From the NCBI GenBank assembly GCA_963812945.1, contig CAWEXD010000008.1, forward strand, positions 2,976,001 to 3,040,000: 64,000 bases of DNA. The letters run 5' to 3'. Both the position numbers and the translations under genes were made by a program. Below the pieces are notes generated by a model. That model ran no database searches. It saw only the letters and a list, made by a program, of their open reading frames with translations, and was not told the DNA's origin. Shown piece by piece: positions 59,205 through 64,000 of the stretch. Position 1 is the first letter of the stretch, and each line of letters opens with the position of its first letter. Source of the stretch: DASRDR01 sp963812945 [NCBI: uncultured Candidatus Rokubacteria bacterium]. Lineage in GTDB: Bacteria > Methylomirabilota > Methylomirabilia > Rokubacteriales.

Positions 59205-60302
59205 ATGACCTCCCCTCGCCACGTCGTCGTCTGCGGCGCCGGCGTCATGGGCGCCGCGGTGGCCTACTACCTGACCCGGCGCGGCGTCAGGGTCACGGTG
59301 GTGGAGCGCACCGGCGTGGCCTGCGCCGCCTCCGGCAAGTCCGGCGGCTTCCTGGCGCTCGACTGGTGCGACGGCTCCCCGGTGGGTCCCCTGGCGCGGC
59401 TGAGCTTCGCGCTGCACGCCGAGCTCGGGCGCGAGGTCTCCGCCGACTACGGCTACCGGCGCATGGACACGTACATGCTGGCCGCGCGCGAGCGGGGCGC
59501 GGTGGCGGGCGGCCATCGGATCCCCGCGCCCGCGTGGATCGACGGGCCCGCCGTGGTGGCGGGGGCGCTCGGCTCACCCGAGACGACGGCCCAGATCCAC
59601 CCCGCCCTGTTCACCACCGCGCTGCTCGAGGCGGCCCAGGCGCGCGGCGCCGAGCTGCGGAAAGGTGTGGTCGAGGGCGTGGCGACGCGCGGCGGCGCGG
59701 TGCGCGGCGTGGCGGTGGACGACGAGACGCTCGAGGCCGACGCGGTCGTCCTCGCCCTGGGCCCGTGGACGGGCCGCGTCCGGGGTCTCGCGCTGCCGCG
59801 CATCCAGGGGCTCAAGGGCTACAGCGTGACGCTCGCCGCGGCGGGCGTGCCCGCCCACGCCCTGTTCATGGACTACCGCACCGCCGACGGCCGCGTCCTC
59901 GAGCCGGAGATCATCCCGCGGCCCGACGGCACCGTCTACGTCTGCGGGATGGCCGACCGGCAGGCGCTCCCGGAGTCCGCCGAGGGCGTCCTGGTGAGCG
60001 AGTCCGGCTGCGCCACGCTGGCCCGCGCCGCCGGGCGCGTGTCCGCCGCGCTGGCCGCCGCGCCCGTCGAGCTCCGGCAGGCCTGCTACCGCCCGGTCAC
60101 CGACGACGGCATCCCGCTGATCGGGCGCGTCCCCGGCGCGGCGGGCGCCTACGTCGCGACCGGCCACGGCCCGTGGGGCATGCTGAACGCGCCGGGCACC
60201 GGCCTGGCGCTGGCCGAGCTGATCGTGGACGGTCGAGCCCGCTCGCTGGACCTCGGACCCTTCGACCCGGCGCGGCTGCCGGGCGCGCCCGGACTTCGCT
60301 AG
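59205..60302 (+). CDS. FAD-dependent oxidoreductase (DAO family)
   Basis: 365 residues. The Rossmann FAD motif VVVCGAGVMGAAVAYYLTRRGV begins at residue 6, then CAASGKSGGFLALDW. The C-terminal VTDDGIPLIGRVPGAAGAYVATGHGPWGMLNAPGTG is the family FAD-closure block. It resembles glycine/sarcosine/D-amino acid oxidases. With the amino-acid-type binding protein upstream and the ligase-like gene 12 nt downstream it may be part of an amino acid or amine use pathway (inference). GTG/ATG choice: ATG 59205. Confidence 0.9.
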   Translation: MTSPRHVVVCGAGVMGAAVAYYLTRRGVRVTVVERTGVACAASGKSGGFLALDWCDGSPVGPLARLSFALHAELGREVSADYGYRRMDTYMLAARERGAVAGGHRIPAPAWIDGPAVVAGALGSPETTAQIHPALFTTALLEAAQARGAELRKGVVEGVATRGGAVRGVAVDDETLEADAVVLALGPWTGRVRGLALPRIQGLKGYSVTLAAAGVPAHALFMDYRTADGRVLEPEIIPRPDGTVYVCGMADRQALPESAEGVLVSESGCATLARAAGRVSAALAAAPVELRQACYRPVTDDGIPLIGRVPGAAGAYVATGHGPWGMLNAPGTGLALAELIVDGRARSLDLGPFDPARLPGAPGLR

Positions 60303-60314
60303 CTCCAGGCTCGG

Positions 60315-61901
60315 ATGCGGCGCCGGTCACACGCGCTGGCGAGCCTCGGCGCCGACCTCAGGATCGCGGCGAAGCTGGTCTCGCCGCTCACCGCGTTCCT
60401 CCGGCATCCCCTCACGCTCGAGGACGCGCGCGCGGAACTGGCGCGCCGGCGGGGTCGACGTGAACGGGACTTCCTCGCGCTGATGCGGGGGGCCGTCTAC
60501 GACAACCCCGCCAGCGTCTACCGCCACCTCCTGCAGCACGCCGGCTGCGAGCACGGGGACCTCGAGCGGCTCGTGGGCCAGGACGGCGTGGAGGGCGCCC
60601 TCCGACGGCTCCGACGCGTCGGCGTCTACCTCACGGTGGACGAGGCCAAGGGACGGCGTCCGGTCGTGCGGGGAAGCCTGGCGGTGCCGTGGAGCGCGGA
60701 CGCCCTCTCGAACCCCCTGGCGGCACGCCACGTGCCCGTGGCGACCAGCGGGAGCCGCGGGGCGCGAACTCCGCTGCTGATGGACCTCGCGTTCATCCGC
60801 GACCACGGCGTGAACATCTGTCTCGCCATCCACGCGTGGGGCGGCGACGGGTGGGTCAAGGCGGTCTGGGCGGTCCCCGGCGGCGCGGCGATGTATCGGA
60901 TGCTCAAGCTCAGCAGCTTCGGCGCCCGCGTGGCACGCTGGTTCACCCAGGTCGACCCGGCCGACCCCGACCTGCATCCGCGATACCGCTGGAGCCACCG
61001 CCTCGTTCGCTGGGCGAGCCTCGCCGCGGGCGCGCCGCTGCCGGGCCCCGTGCTCGCATCGCTCGAGGATCCCCTGCCCGTCGCGCGCTGGGCTGCGGAC
61101 GTGGTCCGCCGCGGCGAAACGCCGTGGATCCGAACGCTCCCCAGCTCCGCGGTGCGCGCCTGTCAGGCCGCCCGCGAGGCGGGCATCGACCTCACCGGGG
61201 CCCGCTTCACCGTGTCGGGGGAGCCCGTCACCGAGGCCAAGCTCGAGACGATCCGACGGAGCGGCGCCGTCGCCTGGCCGAGGTACGGGGCCATGGAGAC
61301 CGGCCCGATGGCATGGGCATGCCTGGCGCCCGACCGGTCCGACGACATGCACTTCTTCCACGACCTCCACGCGCTGGTGCAGCCGGAGGGCGACCGCGCG
61401 CTGTTCGTCACCTCGCTCCGCCGCGCGGCCCCGCTCCTCATGCTGAACCTCTCGATGGGGGACCAGGCCACGCTCGGCCCGCGAGCGTGCGGCTGCCCGC
61501 TCGAAGAGCTGGGCTGGACCACGCACCTCTCCGGCGTCCACAGCCGGGAGAAGCTGACGGCGGCCGGGATGACCTTCTACGACACCGACGTCGTCCGGAT
61601 TCTCGAGGAGGTGCTTCCCGGCCGGTTCGGCGGCGGGCCCACGGACTATCAGCTCGTCGAGGACGAGGCCGCGTCCGGCGAGCCGGTCGTGCGGCTCCTC
61701 GTCCACCCGACGGTCGGGGTCCTCGACCCCGCCCGCATCGCCGAAGCGTTCCTCGCCGCCCTGGGCGGAGGCTCGGGGGCCGAGCGCATCATGGGCACGG
61801 TGTGGCGGGACGCGAAGCTCCTCCAGGTGGAGCGGCGGCCGCCCCTGACCGGAGCCTCCGGGAAGGTCCTGCACCTCCACGTCGCGCGCGGTCGGACGTG
61901 A
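60315..61901 (+). CDS. adenylate-forming enzyme (PaaK/coenzyme F390 synthetase-like), intact copy
   Basis: 528 residues. VATSGSRGARTPL (about 138-150) takes the place of the TSGTTGxP phosphate loop, and GAMETGPMAWACLAPD (about 320) that of the Y-G-x-T-E motif. The C-terminal lid region has LTAAGMTFYDTDVVRILEEVLPGRFGGGP and ends GKVLHLHVARG. Architecture is that of PaaK-like CoA ligases but the motif changes make it a divergent subgroup; substrate unknown. A broken paralogue lies at 7311-8718, with shared blocks across the full length. It is 12 nt after the DAO gene. Confidence 0.75.
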   Translation: MRRRSHALASLGADLRIAAKLVSPLTAFLRHPLTLEDARAELARRRGRRERDFLALMRGAVYDNPASVYRHLLQHAGCEHGDLERLVGQDGVEGALRRLRRVGVYLTVDEAKGRRPVVRGSLAVPWSADALSNPLAARHVPVATSGSRGARTPLLMDLAFIRDHGVNICLAIHAWGGDGWVKAVWAVPGGAAMYRMLKLSSFGARVARWFTQVDPADPDLHPRYRWSHRLVRWASLAAGAPLPGPVLASLEDPLPVARWAADVVRRGETPWIRTLPSSAVRACQAAREAGIDLTGARFTVSGEPVTEAKLETIRRSGAVAWPRYGAMETGPMAWACLAPDRSDDMHFFHDLHALVQPEGDRALFVTSLRRAAPLLMLNLSMGDQATLGPRACGCPLEELGWTTHLSGVHSREKLTAAGMTFYDTDVVRILEEVLPGRFGGGPTDYQLVEDEAASGEPVVRLLVHPTVGVLDPARIAEAFLAALGGGSGAERIMGTVWRDAKLLQVERRPPLTGASGKVLHLHVARGRT

Positions 61902-61953
61902 CCGGCCGCGGCCCCGGTCGACCCGCGCCGCGCTCCCGCGATGCCCGCCGGCC

Positions 61954-64000
61954 CTACGGGACGGCGCGGGCGGGGAGCGGAACCGCGCGCAGACGACGGC
62001 CCTGCCACCACCAGACCAGGAGCGCCACGAGCGCGCCGGGGATGAACACCCAGTAGACGGCCGGCCGGGCCGGATTGGGCAGCTTCAGCTCCGCGATCGT
62101 GGCGCCCTGGTCGAGCCCGAGCTTCCGGGCGAGGCTGCCGAACTTCACGGCGGCGACCTGGATGTCCTCTCCCTGGGGCACGAGCGTCACGCCCGCATTG
62201 CGGATCCGCTCCCGGCCGTCCCGCCCCGGCCCCATGGGGAGCGCGACCACCTTCCGGATCTGCTCGCCCTCGATGTTCTCCGCCTTGATCCCCAGCACCA
62301 GGAGCTGGTCGGGCGCCAGGGCGTCGGCGACGCGGTAGATCTCCTTCGCGGGCGCCGTCACGTACTCCGGCTGGATGTAGTCGATCACCCAGTCGGGCCG
62401 GAAGAAGAGGAAGGTCGCCAGCAGCAGGAGCGCGATCTCGAGGATGTTGCAACGGGTCCGGAACCAGACCATCGTCGCCGCCGCGAAGAGGAGCGCCGCC
62501 ACCGTCGCGGTGATGGCGACCAGCGCCACCTCCCACCACGAGTGGACGCCGATGAGCAGGAGCTGCGGGTTGAAGACGAAGACGAACGGCAGCACGGCGG
62601 TACGGAAGCTGTACCACGTGGCCTGCCAGCCCGTGGCATTGGGGTCGTCGCCGGAGATGGCCGCGGCCGCGTAGGAGGCGAGCCCCACGGGCGGCGTGAC
62701 GTCCGCCATGATCCCGAAGTAGAAGACGAAGAGGTGCACGGCGATGAGCGGGATGACCAGCCCGGACTGCGCGCCCAGCTCGACGATCACCGGCGCCATG
62801 ATCGTGGCGACCAGGATGTAGTTCGCGGTGGTCGGCACCCCCGCCCCGATCAGGAGGCAGATGAGCGCCGTGAAGAACAGCATCACCAGCACGTTCCCCC
62901 CCGACACGTACTCCACGAACTCGGTCATCATGAAGCCCATGCCGGTGAGCGTGATCGCGCCCACGATGAGACCCGCGCTGGCGGTCGCCACGCCGATGCC
63001 GATCATGTTGCGCGCTCCCAGGACGAGCCCCTTCCAGAGGTCGCCGAGCCCACGCCGGAGCGCCGCGCCGATCTCGCCCTGCCGCCGCAGCAGCGCGAGG
63101 AGCGGGGGCTGCAGCACCACCGTGGCGATCACGGTGACGGTGGCCCAGAAGGCCGAGAGTCCGGGCGACAGCTCCTCGACCATGAGGCACCAGAGGAGCA
63201 CCACCAGGGGGACCAGGAAGTGGAATCCCGCGCGCACGGTGGGCCACAGCTCCGGCAGCCGGATGACCGGCGCCTTCGGGTCGTCCACCGGCAGGTCCGG
63301 AAAGCGCGCCGAGTAGGCCAGGAGCGCGAGGTAGCCGCCGGCCGTCAGGATCATCAGGACCCAGCCGGCCGACGGCCCGAAAAGCCGCTGCACGCCGGTC
63401 ACCCCGTAATAGATGACCGCGACAGCGGCGAGGGTGCCCGCGATACCCAAGGCGCCCTCGATCAATCGCTGGTGCGGCCGCGACGGAACGCCGCGCGGGA
63501 TCGGCTGCATGCCGTACTTGAGCGCCTCCAGGTGGACGATGTAGAAGAGCGCCACGTACGAGATGACGGCCGGCAGCGCGGCGTGCTTGATGACCTCCGA
63601 GTACGGAATGCCGACGTACTCGACCATGAGGAAGGCCGCGGCCCCCATCACCGGCGGCATGATCTGCCCGTTGATGGACGAGGCGGCCTCGATGGCGCCC
63701 GCCTTCACGCCGGAGTAGCCGGTCCGCTTCATCAGCGGGATCGTGAAGATGCCGCCGGAGACGACGTTCGACACCGAGGAGCCGGAGACCACGCCGTTCA
63801 GCGCCGAGGACACGACCGCCACCTTGGCCGGTCCGCCCCGGAGGTGGCCGAGGAGCGCGATCGAGACCTGCATCATGTAGTTGCCGGCGCCCGCGATGTC
63901 GAGGAGCGTCCCGAACAGCACGAACAGGAAGATGAACTGGACCGAGACCCCGAGCGCGACGCCGTAGACGCCCTCGGTGGTGAGCCACATGTGCGAGACC
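61954..64000 (-). CDS. TRAP transporter permease, 4TM/12TM fusion, 5' partial
   Basis: The frame runs off the right edge; the first visible Met (63990) is preceded in frame by VSH and is not the start. About 680 residues with at least 14 helices of the DctM-like unit: GSSVSNVVSGGIFTIPLMKR, GAGVPTTANYILVATIMAPV and the typical LFVFYFGIMADVTPPVGLAS. The N-terminal DctQ-like part would be upstream, as in fused dicarboxylate-type TRAP permeases. The last 120 residues form a soluble C-terminal domain and a final helix. No binding protein (DctP/TAXI) is visible. Substrate probably an organic acid. Confidence 0.92.
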   Translation of the reverse strand, partial: VSHMWLTTEGVYGVALGVSVQFIFLFVLFGTLLDIAGAGNYMMQVSIALLGHLRGGPAKVAVVSSALNGVVSGSSVSNVVSGGIFTIPLMKRTGYSGVKAGAIEAASSINGQIMPPVMGAAAFLMVEYVGIPYSEVIKHAALPAVISYVALFYIVHLEALKYGMQPIPRGVPSRPHQRLIEGALGIAGTLAAVAVIYYGVTGVQRLFGPSAGWVLMILTAGGYLALLAYSARFPDLPVDDPKAPVIRLPELWPTVRAGFHFLVPLVVLLWCLMVEELSPGLSAFWATVTVIATVVLQPPLLALLRRQGEIGAALRRGLGDLWKGLVLGARNMIGIGVATASAGLIVGAITLTGMGFMMTEFVEYVSGGNVLVMLFFTALICLLIGAGVPTTANYILVATIMAPVIVELGAQSGLVIPLIAVHLFVFYFGIMADVTPPVGLASYAAAAISGDDPNATGWQATWYSFRTAVLPFVFVFNPQLLLIGVHSWWEVALVAITATVAALLFAAATMVWFRTRCNILEIALLLLATFLFFRPDWVIDYIQPEYVTAPAKEIYRVADALAPDQLLVLGIKAENIEGEQIRKVVALPMGPGRDGRERIRNAGVTLVPQGEDIQVAAVKFGSLARKLGLDQGATIAELKLPNPARPAVYWVFIPGALVALLVWWWQGRRLRAVPLPARAVP

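Overview
The window is a stretch of a high-GC (roughly 70%) bacterial chromosome. Gene content (tandem ABC_sub_bind periplasmic proteins, a fused TRAP permease, UbiD/UbiA/UbiE quinone genes, an LLM flavin/F420-type oxidoreductase, GTP-dependent PEP carboxykinase, MoxR-DUF58-VWA operon, adenylate-forming orphan enzymes) resembles uncultivated soil lineages such as Rokubacteria/Methylomirabilota. That placement is inference; there is no rRNA or marker phylogeny here. Several broken reading frames (ubiD 5' end, an AhpD/ligase chimera, a DUF4926 gene) suggest either real decay or an assembly with indel errors.

Layout. 1-2266: two tandem periplasmic binding proteins and a stand-alone response regulator. 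2340-4526: the integrase end of an integrated element, with an XRE regulator and a large serine recombinase whose stop codon lies inside tRNA-Glu(CTC). tRNA-Gln(CTG) follows in the same transcript. 5020-11822: small permease, UbiD, a broken AhpD::ligase region, UbiA, UbiE, alpha/beta hydrolase and CrcB. The UbiD-UbiA-UbiE trio suggests (mena)quinone synthesis. 11945-19384: HpaI-type aldolase, secreted proteins, flavin amine oxidase, GH10 xylanase, VOC protein, small envelope proteins, hemerythrin and a YihY/BrkB membrane protein. 19631-21541: a sigma-54 promoter in front of a PII-amt nitrogen operon. 21666-26208: DUF456 protein, LLM oxidoreductase, SDR, hydrolase and a duplicated-domain secreted protein. 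26300-26889: Phd/RelE toxin-antitoxin pair behind an AT-rich palindrome. 26935-30550: a 3.6-kb segment bounded by 26-bp direct repeats. It carries a sorbosone-dehydrogenase-like protein with three nearly identical C-terminal repeats and a tRNA-derived perfect palindrome.

30555-36593: zinc-ribbon pair, MFS transporter, two SDRs separated by a large inverted repeat, DUF4410 lipoprotein, O-methyltransferase and a membrane protein. 36834-43086: glycan/lipid glycosyltransferases (GT2, GT39-like, GT4) and methyltransferases. 43324-50145: aldo-keto reductase, class III aminotransferase, gamma-glutamylcyclotransferase-like protein, CHASE2/HD-GYP c-di-GMP phosphodiesterase, PEP carboxykinase. 50193-56107: nitroreductase, aldo-keto reductase, then an HtrA-like protease-MoxR-DUF58-VWA operon behind helically phased GCGAGCC repeats. 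56293-57029: the strongest find, a 220-residue glutaredoxin-like protein disulfide oxidoreductase with an in-frame TGA at the first position of its CxxC motif and a SECIS-like hairpin just downstream. It is a likely selenoprotein, translationally coupled to a 25-residue membrane peptide. 57064-64000: aminotransferase, orphan amino-acid-type binding lipoprotein, DAO oxidoreductase, an intact paralogue of the broken ligase, and a TRAP 4TM/12TM permease running off the right edge.

Regulatory signals include one sigma-54 promoter, several good sigma-70 promoters, and at least five -10 hexamers placed 6-7 nt before the start codon, implying leaderless mRNAs.
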